DNA of 64,000 bases, taken from positions 25,969,397-26,033,396 of the forward strand of contig AP025048.1 in NCBI GenBank assembly GCA_036186865.1, given 5' to 3'. Positions 24,077 to 35,886 of this stretch are shown here, piece after piece; the first letter of the stretch is position 1, and every line of letters starts with the position of its first letter. The notes under the pieces are model-generated. The model searched no databases. It worked only from the letters and a program-made list of their open reading frames with translations, and was not told where the DNA came from. The DNA is from Eustoma russellianum (taxonomy: Eukaryota > Streptophyta > Magnoliopsida > Gentianales > Gentianaceae). A program made the translations under genes and the position numbers.

Positions 24077-25981
24077 ATGGCATCCACAAATCTCAAAACC
24101 GAACAAGAAGGTATGTCAAGCCAAAGGCCTCCACTCTTTGACGGTGAGTCTTTTATTCAATGGAAACTTAGGATGAAATTATTTCTTATGGCTATAGACA
24201 TAGACCTTTGGTCAATAATTGAAGATGGTCCATATGTCCCGTCTAAATTGTCCATTGTAGATGGAGTCACACTAGAAGTAATTAAAACGAGACAAGACTA
24301 TACTAGTGAAGACAAAAAGAAACTGAGTATGAATGCTAAGGCCATGCAATTACTCTTAAATGGTTTAAGTAAGAGTGAGTCTAGTTATGTGTCCAATTGT
24401 TCGAGTGCACAAGAAATGTGGAGAATCTTAGAAATGAAACACGAAGGCACGAGTCAAGTAAAAGAGTCTAAAATCAATATGCTTATGTCTACTCTTGAGT
24501 CTTTCAAGTTGTTGCCTAATGAGTCAATTGTTGATATGGATCTTCGTTTGACTAACATCTATAACTCTCTTGAGTCTCTTGGTAAGGCCTTTACAACGCA
24601 GGAAAAAGTACAGAAAGTCCTACGGAGCCTCCCTTCAGAATGGGATCCTAAAGTGACTGCCATAGAAGAAAGCAAGGAGACTAAGTCAATAAAAATGGAA
24701 GAACTCATTGGTTCACTAAAAGTGTATGAAAACAAACTCATTATTCGGAAATCGGAATCAACCAAACAAGGTAAGACAATTGCTTTCAAATCAAATGAAT
24801 ACGTCTCCCCTCCCTCCGATCACATAGATGATAGTGATTCCGAATCGGATAATGATGACTTAATTCTATTGGCAAAAGGACTAAGAAGATTCATGAGAAA
24901 ATCATTTAGAAATAAAAACAAGGGCACTACATCTAAGAGAAATAAAAACAAGTCAAATGATAAGGACATTAAATGTTATGAATGCGGCAAACTCGGACAC
25001 TTATCATATGACTGCCCAAACAAAGAAAAGCAAACTAATAAGTACCCTGACAAGGAGCGGAACAAAAATAGACCCGTCTCAGATCCTAAACAAAGGAAAC
25101 GTGCACTAAAGGCCTCCACATGGAGTGACTCATCAGACTCTGAAACTGAGACCGAAGAGGAGACCGCTCAAGTTTGCTCCGCTTCAAAGGCGTCTAATGA
25201 GGTATCATCTGACTCTGACTCTGACTCTGAACCTTCTTACGATGATTTATTTAGTCAATATCTTGAGTTACATAAATTTACTAAGACTCTCGCAAAAGAA
25301 AAGAAACGTTTAATTGAAGACAAGAAACTGTTAGAATCTTCTAACGAGAATCTTGTCGCTCAATTAAGCGATTCAAAGAAAGAGTCTTCATGTGCCATCA
25401 CTGCATTAAAAACCGAGATCTCATCATTAACTTCTCAAAATAATGAAATGAAATCCGAGATTTCAAATTTGAAATCAAGGAATACAGATTTAGAGAAAAT
25501 GATGAAACAATTCGATACAGGGTCAAACATGCTGCATCGCATCATATTATCGCAAAAGCATGACAGTGACAAAACTGGATTGGGGTACGTTGATACTAAC
25601 GAAGTATCAACCAAACCAACCAAGTTTGTTGTGTCTAAAAAGGTAGACACCCCTAAGCATCAAGTGGCGCAGAAAGCACCCCCTTCCACACGCCCCACTC
25701 CCTCATATCATGTGAAATATAATGTTGTACCATATAGATATGAGAAGAAGAGATCAATGCATACACGGAATACATATCATCCACGCACCACGCACACACA
25801 CACAAGGACATATCACAAACGTCCTTCATACATTGAGTATAGGGGAGTCCTTGGGCAAAGACCCAAAGTACATGCACCACATGTATACTATGTCGCACCT
25901 TCATCTACTTTCTTGCCATTTGATAGACCGAGAAGGATCACCCAAGTATGGGTACCGAAAGGTACCTTTACTAAAAGGTGA
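24077..25981 (+). CDS. gag: SIRE-B gag, intact, 634 aa
   Basis: Capsid/nucleocapsid polyprotein of a Sirevirus. ATG 24077 is the first in-frame start after the primer site and is conserved in SIRE-A. Residues 1-250 form the copia gag region (FIQWKLRMKLFLMAIDIDLW, EMWRILEMKHEGTSQVKESK, SLPSEWDPKVTAIEE). The zinc knuckle CYECGKLGHLSYDC is at about residues 300-313. Next come an acidic Ser/Asp stretch (STWSDSSDSETETEEE), a Lys/Glu/Leu-rich probable coiled coil (about 380-480), a DKTGLGYVDTNE segment and a basic His/Tyr/Arg-rich tail ending QVWVPKGTFTKR. The large size with a coiled coil after the knuckle is typical of the SIRE lineage. It ends in TGA; pol is in the +1 frame. Confidence 0.93.
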   Translation: MASTNLKTEQEGMSSQRPPLFDGESFIQWKLRMKLFLMAIDIDLWSIIEDGPYVPSKLSIVDGVTLEVIKTRQDYTSEDKKKLSMNAKAMQLLLNGLSKSESSYVSNCSSAQEMWRILEMKHEGTSQVKESKINMLMSTLESFKLLPNESIVDMDLRLTNIYNSLESLGKAFTTQEKVQKVLRSLPSEWDPKVTAIEESKETKSIKMEELIGSLKVYENKLIIRKSESTKQGKTIAFKSNEYVSPPSDHIDDSDSESDNDDLILLAKGLRRFMRKSFRNKNKGTTSKRNKNKSNDKDIKCYECGKLGHLSYDCPNKEKQTNKYPDKERNKNRPVSDPKQRKRALKASTWSDSSDSETETEEETAQVCSASKASNEVSSDSDSDSEPSYDDLFSQYLELHKFTKTLAKEKKRLIEDKKLLESSNENLVAQLSDSKKESSCAITALKTEISSLTSQNNEMKSEISNLKSRNTDLEKMMKQFDTGSNMLHRIILSQKHDSDKTGLGYVDTNEVSTKPTKFVVSKKVDTPKHQVAQKAPPSTRPTPSYHVKYNVVPYRYEKKRSMHTRNTYHPRTTHTHTRTYHKRPSYIEYRGVLGQRPKVHAPHVYYVAPSSTFLPFDRPRRITQVWVPKGTFTKR

Positions 25982-26042
25982 TTAACTAACTCGAAAGAAC
26001 CCAAAATTAAAAGGGTACCTAAATCACCTTTTTACATTGCAG
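25979..26042 (+). other. SIRE-B gag-pol junction
   Basis: Gag stops at TGA 25979-25981, and the pol (+1) frame has its own TAA at 25983-25985, after which it stays open. Pol has no ATG before the protease site. The interval looks intron-like (ag|gtgatt donor, ttaactaac, tacattgcag acceptor) and is conserved in SIRE-A and SIRE-D, but removing 65 bases would not give the pol frame. The gag frame also stays open for about 35 codons after the TGA, so readthrough followed by a +1 shift is possible. Confidence 0.5.
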
Positions 26043-29000
26043 GGAGACCACTCATCAAAAGACATATCAATAAAGTGGTTCCTTGACAGTGGTTGCTCGA
26101 GGCACATGACAGGTGACCCGAGCCTCTTCTCCAAATTAAAGAAGGTCACAAAAGGCGGATCCGTGACCTTTGGAGACAACAATGAAGGCAAGATCATTGG
26201 TAAAGGTACGATTGGAAACCCGGATACACTTCAAATCTCCAACGTGTTTTTGGTAAGCAACTTATCTTACAATCTTCTTAGTATTTCGCAATTTGTTGAC
26301 AATGGTTTCAATGTGTGTTTTACTCACCCTTACTGTAATATAATAAATAAAAATGGAGAAACTGTTTTAAAAGGAAAACGTGAAGGAAATATATTCACAC
26401 TATCTATGGATGATGTAGTAGATGCCAAAGTTAAATGTTTTATGTCAAATGAACCCAATGTGAATTTGTGGCATAGACGTTTAGGACACATAGGTATTTC
26501 TACACTAGAAAAATTGCAACAAAAGAACCTAGTACGGGGATTGCCTAAGCTTGATTTAGACAACTTTCAGTTGTGTGAATCTTGCATAAAAGGCAAACAA
26601 ACACGTGAGTCACTTAAGCCTAAAAATGAGATAAGCACGACTAGAATACTAGAACTATTGCATATCGATTTGTTTGGTCCTAGTCGTACTACAAGCCTTG
26701 GTGGGCGTCACTATGCATGTGTACTTGTTGATGACTTTTCTCGTTATACTTGGACTTTATTTCTTGCACATAAGGATGATAGCGCCGTAGAAATCGCTAA
26801 ATTAATTAAACAACTTGAAAATCAATACGGCGTAAATGTGAAAAGAATAAGAAGCGATAGAGGCGGTGAGTTTAAAAATAAAGAGATGATTTCATTCTGT
26901 GAAGAAAAAGGAATTAAACATGAGTTTTCGCCACCTAGAACTCCACAATTAAATGGAGTAGTAGAAAGAAAGAATCGCACACTACAAGAAATCGCTAGAA
27001 CTATGCTTTGCGAAAATAAATTACCTAGATTTCTGTGGGCGGAGGCCGTAAATTGTGCATGCTATATTGTAAATCGCCTATCTATAAGAAAGAAAATAAA
27101 CAAAACGCCTTACGAAATTTTGAATGATCGCATGCCTAAGATAGATTATTTTCGTGTGTTTGGATGCAAATGTTTTGTCTTGAATACAAAAGATAACTTA
27201 GATAAATTTGAATCCAAATCGATTTAGTGCATTTTTATTGGGTATTCCATAAACTCAAAAGCATATAGATGTTATGATCCTCTCACTAGACAAATCATAG
27301 AATCTATTCATGTTAAATTCAATGAATTTGGAGAGGTTGATGAAGAAAAGGAATATGATGATGACTTTGATTTGAAACCCGTTTTGGATGAAGAAAATGA
27401 GTCTTTTGATATGCATGAGATGAATGAAACACTAGAAATGCATGATCATATAGAAATGCATGATAACTTAGAAAATAATCAACCAAGATGGCATAGAGAT
27501 CACCCACATGATCTCATCATAGGCGACATCACTCACGGTGTGCGACCACGTAGAAGAATCACTTCGGATGAAATAAATGAATTTCATGCTATGATTTCTG
27601 AAATTGAGCCTAAAAATGTGCATGATGCTTTGAGTGATTCATCTTGGATTGATGCTATGCATGACGAACTTAATCAATTCGTTAGAAATGATGTATGGGA
27701 TTTAGTGCCACGACCACAAGATAAGACAATAATAGGCACAAAGTGGGTATTTAGGAATAAAATGAATGAAGAAGGAAAGGTCGTTAGAAATAAAGCAAGA
27801 CTCGTAGCTCAAGGATATAATCAAGAAGAAGGAATAGACTACGATGAAACATTTGCACCCGTAGCACGTTTAGAAGCTATACGACTTTTACTTGCTATTG
27901 CTTGCATGAAAGATTTTAAATTATATCAAATGGACGTCAAAAGTGCTTTTCTAAACGGATTTATACAAGAAGAAGTATACATGAAGCAACCACCCGGTTT
28001 TGAAGATTTGAAACATCCTGATCACGTGTACAAACTAAAGAAGGCACTATATGGACTAAAGCAAGCGCCTAGAGCATGGTATGATCGTTTTGCTACTTTT
28101 CTTTTAGAAAATAATTTTAAACGTGGTACTATAGATAGTACACTATTTTTGAAACAAGAAAAATCAGATTTACTTATTATTCAAATTTACGTAGATGACA
28201 TTATTTTTGGTTCTACCTCACATAGACTCGTTAAGGATTTTGAAAATTGTATGAAAGCTGAATTTGAAATGTCTATGGTTGGTGAACTTAATTATTTTCT
28301 TGGCTTGCAGATTAAGCAAACGAGTAAAGGAATTCATATAAGCCAAGCTAAGTACGTAAATGACATGATCAAGAAGTTCAATTTTGAAAATTTGAAACCA
28401 TCCCCCACGCCTATGAGTGTTACTACTAAATTAGACAAAGATGAACATGGTAAAGACGTTGATAATGGATTATATCGATCTATGATAGGTTCTTTACTAT
28501 ATTTAACTGCTAGTAGGCCTGACATCATGTTTAGCGTATGCATGTGTGCTCGTTTTCAAAGTCAACCTAAGGTGTCACACTTAAATGCGGTGAAAAGAAT
28601 ATTCCGCTATATTAAGCACACGCCCACCTTAGGTATTTGGTACGATAAGGATTCTACATTCGACTTACATGCTTACACTGATGCAGATTATGGTGGCTGC
28701 AAAATAGATAGAAAAAGCACGAGCGGAACTTGCCAATTTATAGGAAATTCCCTTATTTCATGGTTTTCCAAAAAGCAAGCAAGTGTTGCTTTGTCCACTA
28801 CTGAGGCTGAGTATATGGCTCTTAGCCTTTGCTGCACACAGTTGTTGTGGATAAAACAACAACTTTCGGACTTTGGAATTACCGTAGATAAAATTCCTAT
28901 ATATTGTGATAGTATGAGTGCAATAAATTTGTCTAAGAACCCCGTATTACACTCTAAGGCTAAGCATATAGAAGTTCGCTATCATTTTCTTCGTGATCAC

Positions 29001-29138
29001 GTTAACAATGGTAATATTGTCATAGATCACGTACGCACAGAATCACAAGTAGCGGATATATTTACAAAGGCCTTAAATCAAGCCACATTTGAATCTCTCC
29101 GTTCTAAATTAGGCATGCTTCCTGTTGATGTGATTTAA
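25986..29138 (+). pseudogene. pol: SIRE-B pol (protease, integrase, RT, RNase H), one nonsense codon
   Basis: The single +1 frame runs 25986-29138, about 1,050 codons, broken only by TAG at 27225-27227 in the SIECIFVG segment (Glu in SIRE-A). Domains in order: protease (WFLDSGCSRHMTGD); integrase with HHCC (LWHRRLGH, CESCIKGK) and DDE residues (HIDLFGP, RSDRGGEF, NGVVERKN); a linker rich in MHD repeats (about 27390-27500); RT (GTKWVFRNK, KARLVAQGYNQ, QMDVKSAFLNGFIQEEVY, QIYVDDIIFGS, FLGLQIKQTS); RNase H (YTDADYGGC, STTEAEYMAL, CDSMSAINLSKN, VADIFTKAL). The gene order PR-IN-RT-RH is that of copia. There is no open frame large enough for the env-like gene of some Sireviruses. Confidence 0.95.
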
Positions 29139-29204
29139 TGCGATATCATTTGATTTACTTTCCTTTTTGACAGGAATCTTTTGATTAACTTTCCAAAATA
29201 AAGG

Positions 29205-29461
29205 GGGAGAGAGAAGCATGATTTAAGGGGGAGAGAGAGAGATTTAAGGGGGAGAGAGATTACTGATTGATCCTAATTGCATGAATCAAGGGGGAGCCGG
29301 ATTTGAAATTCGAAATTCAAATTTCAAATTTGTGCATAATTCAAGGGGGAGGGATTTGAAATTCGAAATTCAAATTTCAAATTTGTGCATAATTCAAGGG
29401 GGAGAGATAACACTTAAATCATGTACACTAGTTATTTTGAAAATCATCAAAAGGGGGAGAT
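29205..29461 (+). other. SIRE-B polypurine-tract cluster
   Basis: At least six AAGGGGGAG(A) tracts lie between the pol stop and the 3' LTR; the last, aagggggagat, abuts the LTR. Two near-identical segments of about 70 bp (about 29283-29350 and 29340-29405) repeat a gaaattcgaaattc palindrome, indicating a local duplication. Confidence 0.85.
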
Positions 29462-32400
29462 TGTAGAAATATGAGGGTTTGAGTGATTTCAAAATAAAGA
29501 AATTTGAATATATATATATATATATTAACGTTGGATATATATATATATACACAAGTGTACATGTATGCATGATAACTTGCCTTATTTAGCTTATATATTA
29601 TGTTGCCGTACTAACAAGCCATGAAGCGTTAAAGCTTACATCATATGGCGAACATTTGTTGAGTTTATACTATTTTCAGGTGCCACAATTAATGAACTAA
29701 AGTAGTTCATTAAGTGAAGTACTTAGTTTAATAAACTAAGTAGTTCATTAAAGGAAGATGCATTTGGAAAAGGCATAAAGGCAACATGGCTATGGAAGGA
29801 AAGTTCTCTCCTCCTCCCCACATCAATGTCACACGTTTTTAATACATATATATATACTATATTTTCAGATTTTTATAAAAGGCACATACACATTTATTCC
29901 AACGTACTATCGACACGTTATATATCTTACGAACGTACGTTTACGTCACACCACTATACTTAACTCATATTTATGAGTACATTCAGGTCTTATATCATAT
30001 GATATAAGATATGGTGATGACAAATTAAATACGACACGATAAAAGGTTCTAAACGGAAATTTGTCGTATCGGGCGATACCGAAACTTCGCCAACGTGTCA
30101 CGTACTTGCCATAAATAAATGGCCAGCCCATATACATCAAAATTTATTAAAAATTTCGTGCCATACACTGTATATTGAGACAAAAATACTTTCCATGTTG
30201 GCACACACAAATCATCCCACATTTAGGCCAAAATGTGAAGATTCCAATTTTATTTTTGTCACATGTTTATGGTACCACTTTAAATCAGCCAAGTGCTGGA
30301 AATTAAAGTATATATTATGTATATTATGTATAACATAATATATATAGCATGTGTAAAAGTTGGAATTTAAATTAGAGAAAAATCGGGTAATCGATAAATA
30401 TCGAAAATTCGGTTTTTTACGTACTTGACATGGAACGTTTTTTTTGAACATGATGTGGCACGTATCTAGACACTTTTTACATATAATATATATCTTAAAG
30501 TGTTCTAGAAAATTAAATTAAGGGCTGATTGGAATATTACATGTGTGTATTATTAAATGTGCACTATTTTTCAAAGTTAGCAAAAATAAATTTCAGCACA
30601 TGTATATACACTTTCTCAACGCCACCTACAGCTTATGTGGAGCACATGTGGAGCCTTGTTGGCATGTTGATTGGTCAAGAATCAATCATACAATGTTGAT
30701 GAATCAAAGAGAGAAGCTACAAAAGGTAAGTTTTCAACATACACCTCTCTTATGTCACATGCTGAAAATTTCAGCATGTCACACTAGTTGTGGACGTTTT
30801 CTTCAATAGTAAGGAAGATATTTTGTTAATTTTTTCATTAAGGAATAAATCAAAGAAGTTATGGAAATGATTTGAATTGTATTAAGTGTGATATTCTTTA
30901 TATCACACATGCTGAAATTTTTCAGCATGTGTGAAAATGGTGTGGCCGAATTTCATCTCCTTTTGGTGTCCAAATTCATTCTCAAACTTGTAGCAAGACT
31001 TGCCTTAAATATTGGTTGTATTTTTATGGAAGAAATTCAAAGAAAAATGGAAGAAATATTAATTTAATCTCACATGGTAAATGCTGAAAATTTCAGCATT
31101 AACATGTTGATATGGCCGAATTCTTTGAGATGGAAAGAGAGAGATTTTTGTGTCTCAAACTTTATGACATATTGTGACTATTTTGGCATGATTTGATAAT
31201 TGATTATTTGGCATATATTTAGTGTTTTTTTCAGAATATCCATGTCATCAAATGATGACAACAATGAGCCAATCAAAAGGTGCCAAGTAAGCAATGACTA
31301 AATGATGGTCCAATGGAGTGATGCCAAGTAAGCAAAATGTTGTCACCATGATGTCTCACACTCTCTCAAGCAATTAAAAGGAAAGTTTCAAGAGGGGAGA
31401 AGAGGTATAGTGGACGGCTGGAATGTCATAAAAAGGGAAGAGAAGAACAAACAAAAACAAGGCCAAGAATCATATTCAAAAGTGATCAAAGTGCAAAAGT
31501 TTTCTTCTCCTACACTTTCTTTCTTTCTTCTCTTGTAAAAAGCCTATTGTACTTTACTTCTTTCATCCTTGAATAGGCTTCATAGAAACCACCATTCATT
31601 CATCATTGTACAAGATTGATCAAGGTGTGATCAATCTTCATTCTAGCGAGGTGGTGGTGTTCGTGCAAATTGTACTCACAATACAAGGTTTGTAAAGGGT
31701 TGGAGTTAAGGTGTAACTCTATCAACCCTGCGGTAAGGTGTACTGCGTGTGTGAAATTAGTGTGAACCAAGGAAGGTGTTCCTTGAAGACTGGAGTAGGT
31801 TGTTTATAACCGAACCAGTATAAAATTCTTGGTGCAATTTACTTTCTGCATTTACGTTTCAGTTTCTGCGCTGTTTACTCATATTGTTCACGTTCGCAAA
31901 AATAGTAAATGTTTTCTAAAAATTATAAAAATTTCCAGAAACATACACAAACGTTCTAAGGTTAATTTGGCACAAGTTTCAACCCTTTTGGACAAGTATA
32001 AGTCATCCAAACATCAAAAGTTCTGAGACTAGTGCAGTCTGATTTTCAGACTTGCAAAGGTTGAGACTTTGGGTGTATTTGACCTACTTCCCAAAAGAAT
32101 TTTCAAAAACTGTTTCAACCCATTTAAATACAGTGTGTGAAGAGTTATTGGTCAAATTTTTAGATCATTTGGACATTCACACAAATAGGAATTAATTTTT
32201 CAAAACCATCTACCGGTTCTGGCAGATTTGCACAATCTGAGTGCCAACGGTTTTTGAAGGGGTTAAAGGTTGAATTTTGATTTGAAATTTCTAGGGGACC
32301 CTCACAACATCTGAGGCTAAGTTCTCTCAAAATTTCGTAATTTTTGGAGACCTCTAACCTAGTTTTTAAAACGTTTTAAAACTGGTCCTGAAAACAGAAT

Positions 32401-32506
32401 CTGTTTTCAGAACTTGAATTGGTTAGGTTTAAAGAAATTTTAAAAACCATATTTTCCGCACCACCTATTCAACCCCCCCTTCTAGTGGTGCCTTGCAGAT
32501 CCTACA
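29462..32506 (+). repeat. SIRE-B 3' LTR
   Basis: Nearly identical to 20966-24022; the TA tract is shorter (29507-29525). Followed directly by the TSD aagat. No gene is present. Confidence 0.96.
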
Positions 32507-33980
32507 AAGATGACTATTCCAAATAAGTGAAGATGCATTGTTATACTTGTTGCGCCATGGTTGATCACTACTATGTCTTGGCCAATTTTGGTAGTGTGTA
32601 TAAGACATGTAATTTTGTTTCTTGAATGGCGCTATGTATGTATGTTCATGTGCATTTCTATAAGATTTATATGAGTGTTGTCTATACTTAGGTTCATAAT
32701 AAGTTGTATGCATTTTATTCGGTCTAGTTGCATTTGTATACATGTAGGCATAATTTCTAGGTTGTCTAGATGCAAAGTTTGGCCTAGATGTATGTTTATG
32801 CGTGTGTATATTGGTGGGTGTATGTTGTATTTTTTCCTTGATATAAGTAGAAGAAGGTGTAGAAGAAGATGTAGCAGGCAAAGTTGATTTTGTATTATAT
32901 TACAACTTTGTACTAGATGAAACAGACTAAGTCTTTTTATTTACTTTTTCATTTTCTTCTTTATAGCCTAAGCCGGTTTTTTCATTACTATACTTTTGTG
33001 ATGAGATGAGTGTGTCTAACATGTTTGTACCGGATTTAAATTGTTCTAACATTTTTTCTAAGTTAAGTTTAGACGACTTAAGTTGTATTATTTCATGTTC
33101 ACAACTTTCTAACTTACACTTTAACATATTATTTTCCATTTTTATCTTTTTTTCATCTTTCCTATATGATTCATTTTTATTCTCTAAAGAATCAAGAGTA
33201 TTAGTAGACTTTTGTTTAAGAGATTCTAGTTGATCGGAAAATTCCATGTTGGACGTCTTCAACTTGTCATTTTCTTCAATTAGTTTCTTCTTTTCTTTAG
33301 AGAGCCTCTTACAGTGAGCATGTATTCTTAAGAACTCTTCATACACTTCATCAAATGTCATGTCACTATCAGATGAAGAACATACCTCGTTTGATACGAA
33401 GCAGACTTGAGCTTCCTCAGTTTCGGATTCTGAGTCAGATGAGTCGCTCCAAGTGCTCACCTTCATTGCTCGTTTCCCTTTTCTTGCCTTAGACTCCTTT
33501 GGCTTTGTCATTTGTGCCTCCTTGTCCTTGGCTTGTTTATTATTGTTGTTATTATTATTATTTTTCTTCATTGGACAATCGTATAAAATATGTCCTTTTT
33601 GACCGCATTCATAACACTTTAATTCTTTATCATACCATTTGTTTGTGTTATTTTTCTTATATTGAGAAAAAGAAGAAGAAGAAGAATTACGTTGTCTATT
33701 CCTATTTGGACGTTTGAAAAACTTTCTAAGTTTTCTAGCTATCAATACCAAGTCGTTGTCTAATTCAGTATCACTATTACTATCATCGTTACTAGCATAT
33801 GTTTCAGTTTTTTTGAAAGCTATTGACTTACCAGATGACTTAGACGATTCTGACTTTTGTTGGCTTAATTTAACCTCGTAAACTTTAAGAGACCCGATCA
33901 ATTCATCCATTTTAGTGATTGACTTTGTCTCCTCGATTTCAGTCACCTTTGGATCCCATTCAGCAGGAAGGCTTTGTAGA
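32507..33980 (-). pseudogene. SIRE-C gag, C-terminal two thirds
   Basis: Read from 33980 downward: SLPAEWDPKVTEIEETKS, the zinc knuckle CYECGQKGHILYDC (about 33573-33619), an Asn run, the acidic STWSDSSDSESETEE stretch, a coiled-coil-like Lys/Glu region, and KTGLGYKEENEKVNK. A stop or shift near 32927 precedes the His/Tyr-rich tail (32507-32881). The tail continues at 20965 after SIRE-B is removed. The 5' side continues at 38731 after GYP-2 is removed (TSD gtaga at 33976-33980 and 38731-38735). The domain order matches SIRE-B gag, with a more divergent sequence. Confidence 0.9.
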
Positions 33981-34750
33981 TGTTGTACCCCGACGAAAAG
34001 TCATATTGTACTTGAAGACTCGTATAAGTGAATTAATAAAAAGGGGAAAATACCCACATGGCTTCTCATTAAACTCATTTGGAAAGGGATTAAGCATGGT
34101 TTTGGCTACTTAACTCTAATCTACTCAATTATTACCATAACACATTATCGATTGGTATTAGAGAGCAACATCCAAGTCAAGAAACAGTAAGTATTTTCTT
34201 GGATTCTACTTGGAAATATTTTTAGAACCTTAAATATGTTACTATTAAATCTTAGCTCGAAAGTTGAAGTTTATTAGTGTTTAAACTGAGAAATCTTACT
34301 ACGTTGGTCTATTTGATGCTTGAATAGGTAAACTAGGTTACTTTAGTAATGTGAAGTGAGTGGTAAGAAGAGAGTACGGTTTGGCTGAAAGGTTAGTTAA
34401 ACTTTAAGAATTTATTCACTAAGGAAGTAAGAATGGGAATAATAGAAACTGTTTACTTATGAGTTGGTTCTTTCTAATGATGAAGCTGTGGAATATTTTT
34501 TTTAAAGTAAACCTGGGGGGTAGCAGGGGACGGTTTTTATGGGCAATAAGAGGGAAGGAAATTTTCTTTTAAGGGATGGTGTGGAGGAATTATTAATTAA
34601 TTAGGGGACAATTATCCACTCATATAAGAAAAATTAAGCATGGTAAAGGGGTCTTCCAAGCCTAAGAAAACCGCCCCCCATGGTTGACCAAGAAAATTAC
34701 CATGGTTACTTGATATCTACTACAAGGTTAAAGAAATAAGTCTAGTTGGA

Positions 34751-35000
34751 TAAAGTAACCTAGGTTGGCCATAAAGTAACTATAGTTGGCATAAAGTAAC
34801 CATAGTTGACATAAAGTAACTATAGTTGAAATAAAGTAACTATAGTTGACATAAAGTAACTATAGTTGGCATAAAGTAACCATAGTTGACATAAAGTAAC
34901 TATAGTTGAAATAAAGTAACTATAGTTGACATAAAGTAACTATAGTTTACATAAAGTAACTATAGTGAACTAAAGTAACCATAGTTGGATAAAAGTAACT
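34751..35000. repeat. 20-bp tandem repeat (ataaagtaactatagttg) in GYP-2
   Basis: About 12 copies of a 20-bp unit, ataaagtaac(c/t)atagttg(g/a)c. Four units form an 80-bp higher-order repeat that occurs twice (about 34788-34947). It is an ordinary LTR minisatellite, with no spacer-repeat structure. Confidence 0.92.
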
Positions 35001-35886
35001 AAGGCTAAGTAATCCTAGTTAGCATAACTAAATTATGGAAAATTCTTCCCCCTTAACCCCAAAACCCACGGCAATCTCCTTAAGCCAAGGGGAAGAAAAT
35101 CTTCCCCAAGCAATTTTAGAACACTTAGAATACTACTCCATCATCATCAAACTTTCGGCCATGATGAAGCTAGGAGTGTGAGATCATCTTCATCTTCTAG
35201 CCTTGAAGAACTCATCTAGGTAAGTTGAATATTGAATCTCCTAAGTGAGTTCTATATTTCAAAGAATGAAACTCACCATGGTACCCCTCTTTCATGTCAA
35301 AAACGTGAACATTCAAAATGGTCACAAGATGAAGATTTGACAAGTTACTAGGAGAAGCTAACATCTTGGTGGTTTGAATCCATTTCAAGCTCCATTCAAG
35401 CTTCATTTTGGTAAGATGAATCTAGCCTCAATCTAGCTCCATTCTTCATTTAAAATGATAACTAATGTTCACCTCCTTCTCCTCTTCAAAAACGTGCTGC
35501 ACATGGGAAGTGGAGGAAGACTCCATTCCATTTCAACCAAAGCTCAAGCAAAGGAGAAAGCTCTAAGGTTCAAAGAGGCAAGTATACTCTAGCCAATCTT
35601 GCCTTATTTGTGAAGTGTATGCTTGAATGACTAGCCATTTTTAAGTTATGAATCTTAGTTGAAGATTCTAAGAACAAGACATGAAAGAAAAGTGTTGATA
35701 TGAAAAGTGACATGTTCTAAGCATATATGACAAGACTGTTGGTATGAGTAATGTGTAGCCTAAAATGAGTTATGAGGCTTGGAATAACTATTTTTAAATG
35801 TGTATTTGATGTATAGTAAGTCATCTTAATGAATGAAGTTGGTGGAAGAATGCTTGGACAATAAAAAGGTGAAGAAGTGCTGAAAC

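Larger units (their letters stand above)
20966..32506 (+). mobile_element. SIRE-B: young full-length Sirevirus (Ty1/copia)
   Basis: The LTRs at 20966-24022 and 29462-32506 begin TGTAGAAATATGAGG and end GATCCTACA. The TSD aagat is at 20961-20965 and 32507-32511. By eye the LTRs differ at about seven substitutions plus the length of one TA tract, so the insertion is very recent. Gag is intact and pol has a single nonsense codon. It inserted into SIRE-C gag-pol in opposite orientation. It is the best reference copy in the window for the A/B/D family. Confidence 0.97.

Noticed and set aside
29139..29461. Possible env-like gene between pol and the 3' LTR, as in some Sireviruses
   Set aside because: Only about 320 bases are present in SIRE-B, filled with polypurine tracts; SIRE-A and SIRE-D are the same.
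34151..34167. tggtattagagagc in GYP-2, resembling a tRNA-Met primer site
   Set aside because: It would imply an LTR of about 170 bp, but the start of GYP-2 is not repeated at its end.
34751..35000. Regular 20-bp repeats that could suggest a CRISPR-like array
   Set aside because: Units are head-to-tail without unique spacers, inside a plant LTR; a minisatellite.
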